A DNA stretch of 64,000 nucleotides from Streptomyces caelestis (GTDB lineage: Bacteria; Actinomycetota; Actinomycetes; Streptomycetales; Streptomycetaceae): assembly GCF_001279005.1 (NCBI RefSeq), contig NZ_LGCN01000240.1, forward strand, positions 124,001-188,000, read 5' to 3'. Below the pieces are notes generated by a model. It had not been told where the DNA came from and made no database searches. It saw only the letters and a list, made by a program, of their open reading frames with translations. Each line of letters starts with the position of its first letter. The stretch's first letter is position 1. The position numbers were made by a program, and so were the translations under genes. This document shows, one piece after another, positions 28,144 through 37,152 of the stretch.

Positions 28144-29514
28144 GCCGGAGGCCCGCGTGTCCCCGTCCGCCCGCCTGGTCCGCCGCACGGTGGTGAGTGC
28201 GGCGAGCACCGTGCCGACGGTCACGATCGTCAGTCCGCGCAGCCACACCTGGGCCTCGATCTGCGTGGCGAGCACGACGCAGGACGCGATGCCCAGTACC
28301 GGCAGTGCGGTCGGCGTGTGGAAGTGGTCGGCTTCGCCCGGCTCCCGGCGCAGTACCAGCACCGCCGTGTTGACCAGGAGGAAGACGACCAGCAGCAGCA
28401 GAACCAGGGTGGACGCCAGGGTGGCGACGCTGCCGGTGAGCGCGAGGAGCATCGCCGGCAGCGTGGTGACCGCGATCGCGGCCCACGGTGTGCGGCGGCC
28501 CGGCAGCACCTTGGTCAGCGCAGCGGGCAGCAGCCCGTCCTTCGCCATGCCGTAGGCCAGGCGGGAGGACATGATGCCGGTGAGCAGCGCGCCGTTGGCC
28601 ACGGCGACGAGCGCGATGGCGCTGAACAGGCGGGGCGGCACGCCGCCCGCCTCCTCGACGACCTCCAGCAGCGGCCCGCTCGACCCGGCCAGCCGGGCGG
28701 TCGGTACCGCCGCGGACGCGGCCATGCCCACCAGCACGTACACGGCCCCGGCGGTGGCGAGGGCGCCGAACAGGGCACGTGGGTAGGAGCGCCGCGGGTC
28801 GCGGGTCTCCTCGGCGACGTTCACCGAGGTCTCGAACCCGACGAAGGAGTAGTACGCCAGTACCGAGCCGCTCAGCACGGCCGCCGCCGTCCCCTTCTCC
28901 GGGGTGCCCAGCTGCGTCAGCCGCCCCACGTCGCCGTCGCCGCGCAGCAGCAGCCACGCGCCGAGGACGACGATGACGGCCAGTCCGCCCACCTCGACGA
29001 CGGTGGCGACGACGTTGGCGCGGGTCGACTCCTTGATCCCCCGTGCGTTGACCAGGGCGAGCAGGGCCAGGAACAGCAGGGCCACGAGCCCCACGGGCAG
29101 TGTCACGAAGGCCGACAGGTAGTCGCCGCCGAAGCCGCGGGCGAGCGCCGCCACGGAGACGATGCCGGCGGCCAGCATGCAGAAGCCCGCGACGAATCCG
29201 GCGACCGGGCCGAAGGCGCGCGTCGCGTAGTGGGAGGCTCCGCCCGCCCGCGGATACTTCGTCGCCAGCTCGGCGTAGGAGGCGGCGGTCAGCAGCGCCA
29301 GCAGCAGCGCGACGACCAGGGGTACCCACACCGCTCCCCCGGCGTCGGCCGCGACCTGGCCGACCAGGACGTACACGCCGGCGCCGAGCACGTCGCCCAG
29401 GATGAAGAAGTACAGCAGCGGGGTCGTCAGCGCGCGCTTGAGCGCCGTTGTCTCCTGTGCCCCTTCCTGCTCCCCCGTTTCCACCGACACCCTGGTCCCG
29501 ACTCTTCTCGTCAT
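28141..29514 (-). CDS. APC-superfamily amino acid permease
   Basis: About 457 residues with about twelve hydrophobic segments. The first membrane helix carries the APC motif LGDVLGAGVYVLVGQ near residue 40, followed by YAELATKYPRAGGASHYATR, the classic helix 2-3 loop of this superfamily. A FVGFETSVNVAEETRDPRRS loop near residue 215 is also typical. Transported amino acid is unknown; glutamate or GABA is possible because of gadB. The ATG at 29514 is preferred because it precedes the usual short cytoplasmic N-terminus. Confidence 0.87.
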   Translation of the reverse strand: MTRRVGTRVSVETGEQEGAQETTALKRALTTPLLYFFILGDVLGAGVYVLVGQVAADAGGAVWVPLVVALLLALLTAASYAELATKYPRAGGASHYATRAFGPVAGFVAGFCMLAAGIVSVAALARGFGGDYLSAFVTLPVGLVALLFLALLALVNARGIKESTRANVVATVVEVGGLAVIVVLGAWLLLRGDGDVGRLTQLGTPEKGTAAAVLSGSVLAYYSFVGFETSVNVAEETRDPRRSYPRALFGALATAGAVYVLVGMAASAAVPTARLAGSSGPLLEVVEEAGGVPPRLFSAIALVAVANGALLTGIMSSRLAYGMAKDGLLPAALTKVLPGRRTPWAAIAVTTLPAMLLALTGSVATLASTLVLLLLVVFLLVNTAVLVLRREPGEADHFHTPTALPVLGIASCVVLATQIEAQVWLRGLTIVTVGTVLAALTTVRRTRRADGDTRASG

Positions 29515-29773
29515 ACCGGCCCGTGTCCCCCGTACCGCGGGATGCACGCTCGGACAACGGTCGCCGCACGGATGTGTCGCGTCACACCGGCCGTGCGTCA
29601 CGAACGGGCCGGCGGCTTCCGCCCCGTGGTCGTCGGCGGCCGGAGGAAGGAAGAACGACAAGCGCGGGGAAGGGGGCCCGTACGGCGGCCCCACCGGGTG
29701 TCGGCGCCTCGCCCGCGCGGGTCACGGCCTTGGCCGCCTGACGGCGAGCCGCGTCCGCCGGCCTCGGACCGGG

Positions 29774-30886
29774 CTATCGCTCCGGATCCCCGGTGCGCCG
29801 GCGGCGCACGGCGACGGCCGCGACGTCGTCGTCGAGCCTTCCGCCCGCGTAATGGAGCAGGTCCGCGTGCAGCCGGTCCAGCAGCGCACGGGGCGGCGCC
29901 TGGTCGTGCCGCCGTGCCCAGTCCGCCAGCGGGAAGAACTCGCCGGCTCGGTCGCGGGTCTCCGTCACGCCGTCGGTGTAGAGCAGCATCTGGTCGCCCG
30001 GGGCGAAGGCGACGGTGTCCACATGGTAGTGGTCTCCCAGGAGCGCCGAGAGGTTGAGGGGGGTGGAGGCGAGAGTGGGCTCGAGAACGTGGGTCTCCCC
30101 GCCGCGCACGAACACCGGTGGCGGATGTCCGCAGTTGAGGATTCTGACGTGCTCGTCGCCGTGCGGGATCTCGGCGATCAGGGCGGTGGCGAAGTGCTCC
30201 GTCTGGTCATCGGCGGGGACCGCGGCGCTGTAGCGGGACATGGTGATCTGGAGCCGACGGATGACGGCCCTGAGGTCGGGTTGGTCGTACGCGTGCTCCC
30301 GGAAGCAGTTGATCACCGCGGAGGCGGCTCCCACCGCTGACAGGCCCTTTCCGCGCACGTCGCCGATGAGCAGCCGGACTCCGTACGGCGTGTCGGCGGC
30401 CTCGTAGAAGTCGCCTCCGATCCGGGCCTGCTCCTGGGCGGCCAGATACAGCGACTCGATCTCGACGTGCCGGACGCGGTGCGGCAGCGGCCGCAGCAGC
30501 ACCTTCTGAGCCGCGTCGGCGACGAGCCTGACCTGGAAGAGCGTCTCCTCCCGCTGGAGTCGCAGATGGCTCGTGTATGCGGCCGTCAAGGTGACGGCGG
30601 TGATCGCGGCGGCCGTGTACGGCGTCCCCAGATCGGAGTAGACGAAGCTGAGACCGATCATGATCAGCAGGCAGAACGTCCCCAGCAGGACCGTCGGGAG
30701 GACGGGCCACAGCGCGGCGGCGAGGGCGGGGGCCGCGGGCAGCAGCCGGCTGAAGGCGATCTCCCTCGGAGTGGAGAACGCCAGACCGGCGATGAGGAGG
30801 GTGACGACCACCGGTGACAGCAGCACCGCTTCCCGCTGGCCGCCGTTCGGACGACGACGGTGCCGGAGCCTTCCTGAGCCGATCAC
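29774..30886 (-). CDS. Membrane-anchored SpoIIE-family PP2C phosphatase
   Basis: 370 residues. Three or four hydrophobic helices occupy residues 20-110, followed by a linker helix and a PP2C-type SpoIIE domain from about 130. The metal-binding motifs are QEQARIGGDFYEA, LLIGDVRGKGLSAVG and the C-terminal GGRLDDDVAAVAV. Such enzymes dephosphorylate STAS proteins to free sigma factors. The gene follows a Fur regulator and a HATPase kinase on the same strand, so it may be part of their operon, although a gap of 154 bases separates it from the Fur gene. Confidence 0.88.
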   Translation of the reverse strand: MIGSGRLRHRRRPNGGQREAVLLSPVVVTLLIAGLAFSTPREIAFSRLLPAAPALAAALWPVLPTVLLGTFCLLIMIGLSFVYSDLGTPYTAAAITAVTLTAAYTSHLRLQREETLFQVRLVADAAQKVLLRPLPHRVRHVEIESLYLAAQEQARIGGDFYEAADTPYGVRLLIGDVRGKGLSAVGAASAVINCFREHAYDQPDLRAVIRRLQITMSRYSAAVPADDQTEHFATALIAEIPHGDEHVRILNCGHPPPVFVRGGETHVLEPTLASTPLNLSALLGDHYHVDTVAFAPGDQMLLYTDGVTETRDRAGEFFPLADWARRHDQAPPRALLDRLHADLLHYAGGRLDDDVAAVAVRRRRTGDPER

Positions 30887-31040
30887 AGAAGTGATCCTAT
30901 CGGGATGATGCGGACATCGATCCGCGACAGCGCAGGTGCTCGTGTCCGGTGATCAGCCGCTCGTGCGGTTTTCCGGCACGGCCGGACGGCGGCGACGGGT
31001 CCTCCCCCCGCACGCCGTGGGGCCACGGGGACGGGTTCCG

Positions 31041-31499
31041 TCAGGAAGCCGACGCCGTGGCCCGGCAGCCGGGGCACAGGCCCCAGAAGGTGACCGCGGC
31101 CTCCCGGATGTCGTACTCCTCCGGCAGTCGCGGCTCGATGCAGGGCGCCGCGCCCACCGTGCACTCCACGTCGCGGATGGAACCGCAGGCGCGGCACACG
31201 AAGTGGTGGTGGTTGTCGTGGCGCTCGGTCTCGTAGCGGGTGGGGTGGCCCGCGATCTGGGTGGATCGGACCAGACCGGCGTCCGTGAGGGCACGCAGCA
31301 CGTTGTAGGTGGCCTGCAGGGACAGGCGGCCGATGATCCGCTGAGCACGCTCGCGCAGGGTGTCGGCGTCGAGGTGACCGCCCGAGTCGGAGACGGCCAT
31401 CAGCACCGCCATGCGCGGAGCGGTCACTCGCATACCCGCCGTACGCAGCCGTTCCGCGGCCAGGGCCATCGGTTCGTCGGCCGCGCCGGGGGTCGTCAT
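31041..31499 (-). CDS. Fur-family metalloregulator (CatR/FurA-like)
   Basis: 152 residues. The winged helix covers MRVTAPRMAVLMAVSDSGGH to ATYNVLRALTDAGLVRS. The metal-site strand ERHDNHHHFVCRACGSIRDV and a later CPGC give the two CxxC pairs of the structural zinc. Short members of this type repress catalase or peroxide genes (FurA/CatR); no catalase gene is adjacent. Its ATG overlaps the upstream HATPase gene stop (ATGA), so the two are translationally coupled. Confidence 0.88.
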   Translation of the reverse strand: MTTPGAADEPMALAAERLRTAGMRVTAPRMAVLMAVSDSGGHLDADTLRERAQRIIGRLSLQATYNVLRALTDAGLVRSTQIAGHPTRYETERHDNHHHFVCRACGSIRDVECTVGAAPCIEPRLPEEYDIREAAVTFWGLCPGCRATASAS

Positions 31500-32035
31500 G
31501 CCGCCTCGCCCTTCGCGTCGCCGTCGAGACCGCGTGCGCAGGGGTCGCCGGAGAGCTCGAACCACACGCTCTTGCCCCCGGGCCCGCCCTCGCAGCCCCA
31601 CTGTGCGGCCAGCATGTCCACGAGGAGAAGTCCGCGACCGCATTCGTCCTCCGGACCCGCGTCGGCCGGGCGGGGAAGGTCCGCGCTGCCGTCGCTGACC
31701 AGACAGCGAAGGCCGGAGACCCGCTCGAGGGTGAGGTGCAGCGGGCCGGAGGCATGACGCAGTGCGTTGCTCACCAGTTCGCTGACCAGCAGCTCGGCGG
31801 TCGACACGAGGTCGTCCAGACCCCACTGCCGCAGCACGTCGCGTATCACGGCCCTCGCCGAGGAGCACGCGGTCGGCGACCACGGCAGGGACCAGGGCCC
31901 GCCCACGAACGATTCCACGTGGGTCCCGGCCGCCGCACCGGACGGCAGGGCGGTGGCCGGTCGCTGAGGGCCGGGGACGGCCGCATCGGCGACCGTTCCG
32001 CCCGGGGGGGCTTCCCGGGGAGCTGTGCGATCCAT
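31496..32035 (-). CDS. HATPase_c_2 anti-sigma kinase-like ATP-binding protein
   Basis: 179 residues. After a 45-residue low-complexity start, the Bergerat fold has the N-box TAELLVSELVSNALRHASG near residue 85 and a G-box DECGRGLLLVDMLA near residue 130. It is the RsbW-like regulatory ATPase class abundant in Streptomyces. Coupled to a Fur regulator and upstream of a SpoIIE phosphatase, it may link partner switching to oxidative signals; that is inference. Confidence 0.82.
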   Translation of the reverse strand: MDRTAPREAPPGGTVADAAVPGPQRPATALPSGAAAGTHVESFVGGPWSLPWSPTACSSARAVIRDVLRQWGLDDLVSTAELLVSELVSNALRHASGPLHLTLERVSGLRCLVSDGSADLPRPADAGPEDECGRGLLLVDMLAAQWGCEGGPGGKSVWFELSGDPCARGLDGDAKGEAA

Positions 32036-32455
32036 AAAAGCGCGCTTTCGAGGACGGGTGCGATCTGCCTTACGACCGTACGCTTTTTCTTGAATCGGTC
32101 AAGTATATGGATTACATCCTTTCTCATGATTCCATACGTTTTCCGACGCACGTACCGCGACCGCCGCCCGCGATGCCGGCCGGGCGGGATGGCGGGCGGG
32201 CGGGATGGCGGGCGGCGGCCGCTTTCAAGCTCTTCGAGGGAGCGGTCACGGTTCGGGGATCGCGTCGCCGCCCGACCGCCCCACGGCGAGATCTCGCACG
32301 CGTCCCGAACGGGCGTGGTGATCCGCGGGGACACCACCTGGGACGGGGTGGCGCGCGGACGGACACGGGAGGAGCCACCGGCGGGGACGGTTTCGTCGCC
32401 GGTGCGAGGATCCGCCGGCGGGACTCCTCCAGCGGAGAAGACGTGCTCCGCCCCT
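32036..32455. other. Divergent intergenic region with a short GC-rich direct repeat
   Basis: About 420 bases between divergent genes. It includes an AT-rich stretch at about 32085-32135 that is likely promoter DNA for the leftward operon. A 12-base direct repeat GGGCGGGATGGC occurs at 32182-32193 and 32198-32209. No gene is recognisable. Confidence 0.45.
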
Positions 32456-32510
32456 ATTCTCGTCTCCTTGACGAGAATGGGGTTCCTCATTATCGTCAAG
32501 GGGACGAGAA
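32456..32510 (+). promoter_or_regulatory. Promoter embedded in two tandem palindromic operators
   Basis: Palindrome 1, ATTCTCGTC-N5-GACGAGAAT (32456-32478), is perfect. Palindrome 2, TTATCGTC-N5-GACGAGAA (32490-32510), shares the half-site with one mismatch. Their centres are 33 bases apart, about three helical turns. TTGACG at 32468-32473 and TATCGT at 32491-32496 are 17 bases apart and fit a housekeeping promoter, so the -35 box lies in the first palindrome and the -10 box in the second. AGAGGAG and the SPFH ATG follow. A dedicated repressor is inferred. Confidence 0.65.
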
Positions 32511-32523
32511 AAGAGGAGCTTCC

Positions 32524-33561
32524 ATGGCCGACATCACCCGGCGCCTGGGCTGGCGCCACCTGCGCTCCACGCCCACGGCCCACATCCGTCACCACCGCGG
32601 CGGCAAGCTGGTGCACGACGGGCCAGGGCTCGGCTTCTGGTTCCGTCCGTTGACCGCCGCGCTCTCCGAGGTGCCGGTCGAGGACCGGGAGCTGGCCATG
32701 ACCTTCCGCGCCCGCACGGCCGATTTCCAGGACGTGTCGGTGCAGGCGACCGTCACCTACCGGATCGGCGACCCGGCACTCGCCGCCGCCCGCCTGGACT
32801 TCTCCGTCGACCCGGACACCGGAGTATGGCGCGGGGCCCCGCTGGAGCAACTGGGCACACTGCTCACCGAGACGGCCCAGCAGCACGCGCTGGACGTACT
32901 GGCCCGCACCCCGCTGTCCGCGGCGCTGGTCGACGGGGTGGCCGCGGTGCGCGACCGGATCGCGACGGGCCTCGACGCCGAGCCACGGCTGCCGGCCACC
33001 GGGATCGAGGTGGTGGCCGTACGCGTCATGGCGGTGCGTCCCGAGGCGGAGGTGGAGCGCGCGCTGCGTACGCCCGCCCGGGAGCGGATCCAGCAGGAGG
33101 CCGACCGGGCGACGTACGAGCGGCGGGCCGTCGCCGTCGAACGCGAGCGCGCCATCGCCGAGAACGAACTGGCCAGCCAGATCGAACTCGCCCGCCGCGA
33201 GGAACGGCTGGTGGAGCAGCGCGGGGCGAACGCGCGCCGCGAGGCGGAGGAGGGAGCGGCGGCGGACCAGGTGCGCGCACAGGCCGAGGCGGCACGCACG
33301 GTCAGGCTCGCCGAGGCCGAGGCCGCCCGTTCGGTGGCGCTCGCCCGCGCGGAGGCCCAGGCGGCGCGCGAGGTCGGCGAGGCCCGGGCCGAGGCCCAGG
33401 CGGCCTGGCTGCGCGTCCACGGCGATGTCGACGTGGCGACGCTGCACGCGCTCACCGGGACACGGCTGGCGGAGAACCTGCCGCGCATCGACAGCGTGAC
33501 CGTCTCCCCGGACATGCTGACCGAACTGCTGGCCCGGCTCGGCGGCGGGGCCCGCGGATGA
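32524..33561 (+). CDS. SPFH/Band 7 domain protein
   Basis: 345 residues. Residues 20-190 form an SPFH (stomatin/prohibitin) domain, including PGLGFWFRPL and the VSVQATVTYRIGDP strand. A long Ala/Glu/Arg-rich coiled coil (about 185-300, repeated AEAxRAEAQ patterns) follows. No N-terminal membrane helix is obvious, unlike flotillins. Such proteins form ring or raft-like assemblies. The stop overlaps the next start (ATGA), so the NAD-kinase-like protein is made together with it. Tandem operators precede the pair. Confidence 0.82.
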   Translation: MADITRRLGWRHLRSTPTAHIRHHRGGKLVHDGPGLGFWFRPLTAALSEVPVEDRELAMTFRARTADFQDVSVQATVTYRIGDPALAAARLDFSVDPDTGVWRGAPLEQLGTLLTETAQQHALDVLARTPLSAALVDGVAAVRDRIATGLDAEPRLPATGIEVVAVRVMAVRPEAEVERALRTPARERIQQEADRATYERRAVAVERERAIAENELASQIELARREERLVEQRGANARREAEEGAAADQVRAQAEAARTVRLAEAEAARSVALARAEAQAAREVGEARAEAQAAWLRVHGDVDVATLHALTGTRLAENLPRIDSVTVSPDMLTELLARLGGGARG

Positions 33562-34469
33562 GTCTCGCCCCGCGGGCCGTCCTGGTCCACCGCACCACGG
33601 AGTACGAGGAACTGGTGGCCCGGCACGGCACCCACGGACAGGCCGCCTTCTTCCTCTCCTCCCGGGGCCGGGACCTCGGGGAGGTCGCCGAGCGCCACCG
33701 CCGCGCGCACCGGGCGCTGGCCGAGGTGGCGGCCGCGGTCCCGCTGACCTGGCGGCAGGCCCGGGTGGAGCGGAGCGACCTGGACCGTTTCCTGTTCGCC
33801 CCGGAGGACATCGTGGTCGTGGTGGGGCAGGACGGACTGGTGGCCAACGTGGCCAAGTACCTCTCCGGGCAGCCGGTGATCGGCGTCGATCCCGAGCCGG
33901 GGCGCAACCCCGGTGTACTGGTGCGGCACCGGGCGGCCGACGCGGCGGCGCTGCTGCGCGGCGCCTCCACCGCCCGGGCGGACGAACTCACCATGGTCGA
34001 GGCCGTCGCCGACGACACCCAGCGGCTGGTCGCACTCAACGAGATCTATCTCGGCGCCGTCGGACACCAGACGGCCAGATACCGCCTGGGCCTGGAGGGC
34101 GACGGGGGTGTCGTCGAGGCTCAGGCTTCCTCCGGGGTGCTGGTGGGTACGGGCGCCGGCGCGACCGGCTGGCTCCGGTCGGTGTGGCAGGAGCGGGGCA
34201 GCGCCCTGCACCTGCCCCACCCCACGGAGGACCGCCTGCTCTGGTTCGTCCGCGAGGCCTGGCCGTCGCCGGCCACCGGAACGTCCCTGGTGGCCGGCGA
34301 ACTCGCCGCCACCGGCCGGCTGTGCCTCACCGTCGAGTCCGAACGCCTCGTCGCCTTCGGGGACGGTGTGGAGGGCGACGCCCTGGAGCTGACGTGGGGG
34401 CAGACGGTACGGGTGGGCAGGTGCGAGCAGCGGCTGCGGCTGGTGACCCACGTTCCGGGGCGGCGGTGA
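33558..34469 (+). CDS. NAD kinase-like (ATP-NAD kinase superfamily) protein
   Basis: 303 residues. The fold pattern of NAD kinases is suggested by VVVVGQDGLVANVAKYL near residue 92 in place of the usual GGDGT loop, by VIGVDPEPGRNPG (family: GVNxGxxG-like), and by a late SSGVLVGTGAGATGWLRS block like the NAD kinase STPTGSTAYS/TGxTGW region. The altered phosphate loop (GQDG) raises doubt about normal NAD phosphorylation. It is translationally coupled to the SPFH protein. Function unknown. Confidence 0.7.
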   Translation: MSLAPRAVLVHRTTEYEELVARHGTHGQAAFFLSSRGRDLGEVAERHRRAHRALAEVAAAVPLTWRQARVERSDLDRFLFAPEDIVVVVGQDGLVANVAKYLSGQPVIGVDPEPGRNPGVLVRHRAADAAALLRGASTARADELTMVEAVADDTQRLVALNEIYLGAVGHQTARYRLGLEGDGGVVEAQASSGVLVGTGAGATGWLRSVWQERGSALHLPHPTEDRLLWFVREAWPSPATGTSLVAGELAATGRLCLTVESERLVAFGDGVEGDALELTWGQTVRVGRCEQRLRLVTHVPGRR

Positions 34470-34668
34470 CTCGAGGGGCGGAACGCCGGGTGCGCGCGGG
34501 GAACCGCGCCGGGGAAGCCGAGCACCACCGGCCGGACCGCGGCCTGCTCGCCGGTTCTCCACCACTCAGGGCACCGATGGCACCGGCCACCGGGACACGT
34601 GCACCGCTCGTTTCCGCTTCGGGCTGCCGGCTCCCACGAATGTGGCTGACCGCATCCGGCCGGCGACG

Positions 34669-35919
34669 TCACTCCTCCTGTCCGAGGCCGGCGAGCACCT
34701 CCCGTGCGGCACGCGTGCCCGAGGCCAGAGCGCCCTGCACCGATCCGGTCGCCCGGTGGTCCCCGCACACGTGCCTGCCGGGGCCGAAACGGGTGGTGCG
34801 GCTCAGCGGCCAGGGCGGAAGCATCGCGGGGAGCGCGCCCTGGACGGTGCAGGCGGCGACCTGGCCCCAGTCGCTCGTGTCGACGCCGTACAGGCCAGCC
34901 AGTCGGCGGCGCACCTCGTCCGCCGCACCGGGCCGGTCCGTTCCCAGCACGGAGGTGGAGACCAGTGCGGTGCCGGGCGGCGCGTACCCGGAGGCGACCT
35001 CACTGAGCACACAGGTGTTCAGGACCGCTCCGGTGCCGTCCACCATCAGCGTCGGTTCCGCCAGCGGCGTACCGGCTGCCGCGTGGTAGTAGGTGGTGAC
35101 CGTGCGTGCGTCCGGCACGGACAGGCCCGGCAGCAGGCGGCCCGCGGTGGCGGCGTCCGTCGCGACCACGACGGTGGGGGCCGGCAGTTCGGTGCCGTCC
35201 CCCAGGAGCACCCCCTCGTCGGTGATCTCGGCGACGGGCGTTTCGAGCCGCAGGACGCCGTCGGGCAGACCGTCGGCGAGCCGGGCCGGCACCGCTCCGA
35301 TGCCGGTGGCGGGCAGACACAGGGATCCGCGGACCATGCTCCGCCAGACGAGGTGGAAGAAGCGCGCGGAGGTCTCCAGCCGGTCCTCCAGGAAGACACC
35401 GGACAGGAACGGCCGCAGTACGTGCGCGATCACCGCGTCCGAGAGGAACGCCCGGGACAGGGCCTCGGAGGTCGGGCGGTCCGCACCGCGTTTCAGAAGG
35501 CCCGCCGGCAGTATCGCGTCGCGGGCGGTGAGCGCCGCCAGCGCGGCCAGGTCACGGGCCGCGAGGATCCTCCCCGGCAGCAGCTCACGTGCCGCACCCG
35601 GACTCCGGGTGGGGTCGACGAGGCGCACCGGCCCGGTCGGAGTGTGAGCGATGATGCCGGGAGTGAAGGGCCGTAGTTGGAGGCTTCTCAGGTTCAGGCG
35701 CCGTTTCACCTGTGGATACGAGGTGTTGAACACCTGGAAGCCGCGATCCAGCAGGAACCCGTCCCGCCGGTCCGTACGCATGCGGCCTCCCACTCCGTCG
35801 GACGCCTCCAGCAGAGCCACCCGCAGTCCGGCACGGCACAGATCCAGTGCGCAGGCCAGGCCGGCCAGGCCCGCACCGACGACGACGGCGTCCGGTGTCC
35901 CGCGGTGTTCGCCGGTCAT
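34669..35919 (-). CDS. FAD-dependent amine oxidase/phytoene-desaturase-like oxidoreductase
   Basis: About 416 residues. The N-terminus has the FAD motif AVVVGAGLAGLACALDL, then LLEASDGVGGRMRTD, as in amine oxidases and carotenoid desaturases. The C-terminal FAD motif is HVCGDHRATGSVQGALASG. GAGGAGGAAC sits directly before the ATG at 35919. It lies downstream of the LitR-type regulator and in the same orientation. LitR/LitS systems control carotenoid genes, so a light-induced role is plausible but unproven. Confidence 0.83.
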   Translation of the reverse strand: MTGEHRGTPDAVVVGAGLAGLACALDLCRAGLRVALLEASDGVGGRMRTDRRDGFLLDRGFQVFNTSYPQVKRRLNLRSLQLRPFTPGIIAHTPTGPVRLVDPTRSPGAARELLPGRILAARDLAALAALTARDAILPAGLLKRGADRPTSEALSRAFLSDAVIAHVLRPFLSGVFLEDRLETSARFFHLVWRSMVRGSLCLPATGIGAVPARLADGLPDGVLRLETPVAEITDEGVLLGDGTELPAPTVVVATDAATAGRLLPGLSVPDARTVTTYYHAAAGTPLAEPTLMVDGTGAVLNTCVLSEVASGYAPPGTALVSTSVLGTDRPGAADEVRRRLAGLYGVDTSDWGQVAACTVQGALPAMLPPWPLSRTTRFGPGRHVCGDHRATGSVQGALASGTRAAREVLAGLGQEE

Positions 35920-36049
35920 GTTCCTCCTCGTTCGACGCCGTATCCGTGATGCGGGGCCGACGGGCCTCGGCCGCGGCCGCCGATCCAGCGGACCACGTTC
36001 CCCGGGCCGGCGCCAGACGTCACGACCGCGTGCCCCGGACGACGACACG

Positions 36050-37060
36050 TCACCGGGCGGCCACCGACTCCAGGACGGCGACGGCCCCGGCAAGGCCCGT
36101 CGGGCGCACCGCGCCGGCCACCGCCTGCCCCGTCCAGCCCGGTCCGAGGGTCAGGACGACCGGCTTGCGGCGAGCGCCGCGCACGCCCCACTCCAGGCCG
36201 GCCACGTGCTGGGCCAGCGGCCGGCTGGCGGTGGTACGGGACTGCGCCCACAGCCCCACGGCGGCCGGCCCGGTCCTGCGCACCGCCGCGACGAGGGACT
36301 CGACGGGCAGGGCGCCTCCGAACATGCGCACCGGAACGCCCCGCTGAGCGAGCGCGGCGGACAGCACCTCCAGCGCGAGTGTGTGGTTCTCCCCCGGTAC
36401 ACAGGCGAGCACCACGGTGGAGCCGGGCCGGTCGGCGACCGTGTCGGGCGTGGTGCGCCGTAGCACGCCGGAGACGTGCCAGGACAGGAAGTGCTCGACC
36501 TCGACGTACCTCTCGCCCGATGTCTGCCATTTACGGCCGACGGCCTGCAGCGTGGGCACGATCACCTCGGTCCATGCGGCGACCAGTCCGTGCTCGGTGA
36601 CCGCGTCGAGCAGGAGCCGGTCCAGCGCGGCGGCGTCGAGCCGCAGGGCCGCACGGGCGACGCCCTTGCACTCCTGGCGCACGTCACCGAGGCTCAGCCC
36701 GCTGCCCGCCCGGCTGCGGGACGGCGGTCGCCGCGCCCCGGCGGCCGTCTCGCCAGCCGGGGCCACGGCCGGCGGCTCCTCACCGCGCGCCAGGCGCGCG
36801 GCCTCGGCCGGGGGCAGGCCGGTCGCCGTCAACGCGCACATCCGCTCCAGCCGGGCCACGTCCCCCGCGGTCCAGCGCCGGTGCCGGCCGCCGGTGTGGC
36901 CGTCGGGGCCGAGTCCGTAGCGGCGATCCCACGTACGGACCGTGGTGGGGGCCACCCCCAGACGCCTCGCCACCTCGCCGGTGGTCAGTCCACCGCCCGG
37001 CGGGACGCCCTCGCCGTCCCGGTCGCCCCGGTGCTCACCGTTCTCCGTCAGCGCGCTCAT
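36050..37060 (-). CDS. litR: LitR/CarH-type light regulator: MerR HTH plus B12-binding domain
   Basis: About 336 residues. Residues 25-85 form a MerR HTH ([25 protein letters not shown]). A helical B12-cap domain follows with Trp and Glu-His in RKWQTSGERYVEVEHFLSW. Then a cobalamin-binding Rossmann domain has the ENH motif in PGENHTLALEV, where the His would be the lower axial ligand. Adenosylcobalamin LitR/CarH proteins repress in the dark and release DNA in light. It is divergent from an ECF sigma factor, the same arrangement as litR-litS of S. coelicolor. Confidence 0.82.
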   Translation of the reverse strand: MSALTENGEHRGDRDGEGVPPGGGLTTGEVARRLGVAPTTVRTWDRRYGLGPDGHTGGRHRRWTAGDVARLERMCALTATGLPPAEAARLARGEEPPAVAPAGETAAGARRPPSRSRAGSGLSLGDVRQECKGVARAALRLDAAALDRLLLDAVTEHGLVAAWTEVIVPTLQAVGRKWQTSGERYVEVEHFLSWHVSGVLRRTTPDTVADRPGSTVVLACVPGENHTLALEVLSAALAQRGVPVRMFGGALPVESLVAAVRRTGPAAVGLWAQSRTTASRPLAQHVAGLEWGVRGARRKPVVLTLGPGWTGQAVAGAVRPTGLAGAVAVLESVAAR

Positions 37061-37076
37061 GACTCCACTGTACGAC

Positions 37077-37111
37077 GCACAAACGACGCATGTTGTTTGC
37101 ATCGTTTGTGC
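37077..37111. promoter_or_regulatory. Putative LitR operator in the litR-litS divergent region
   Basis: GCACAAACGA and its exact complement TCGTTTGTGC form a 10-base inverted repeat separated by 15 bases. The spacer contains a related TTGTTTGCA. It lies between the litR start (37060) and the sigma-factor start (37153), in an AT-richer stretch. The repeat layout fits multimeric MerR/CarH-type binding. Coordinates may be off by one base. Confidence 0.5.
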
Positions 37112-37152
37112 CTCCAAGACTGAGACCACCGCACGGCAGGAGGAGTCAGGCC

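Noticed and set aside
32182..32209. Two copies of GGGCGGGATGGC as a possible regulatory or CRISPR-like repeat
   Set aside because: Only two units with a 4-base gap in low-complexity DNA; no array structure.
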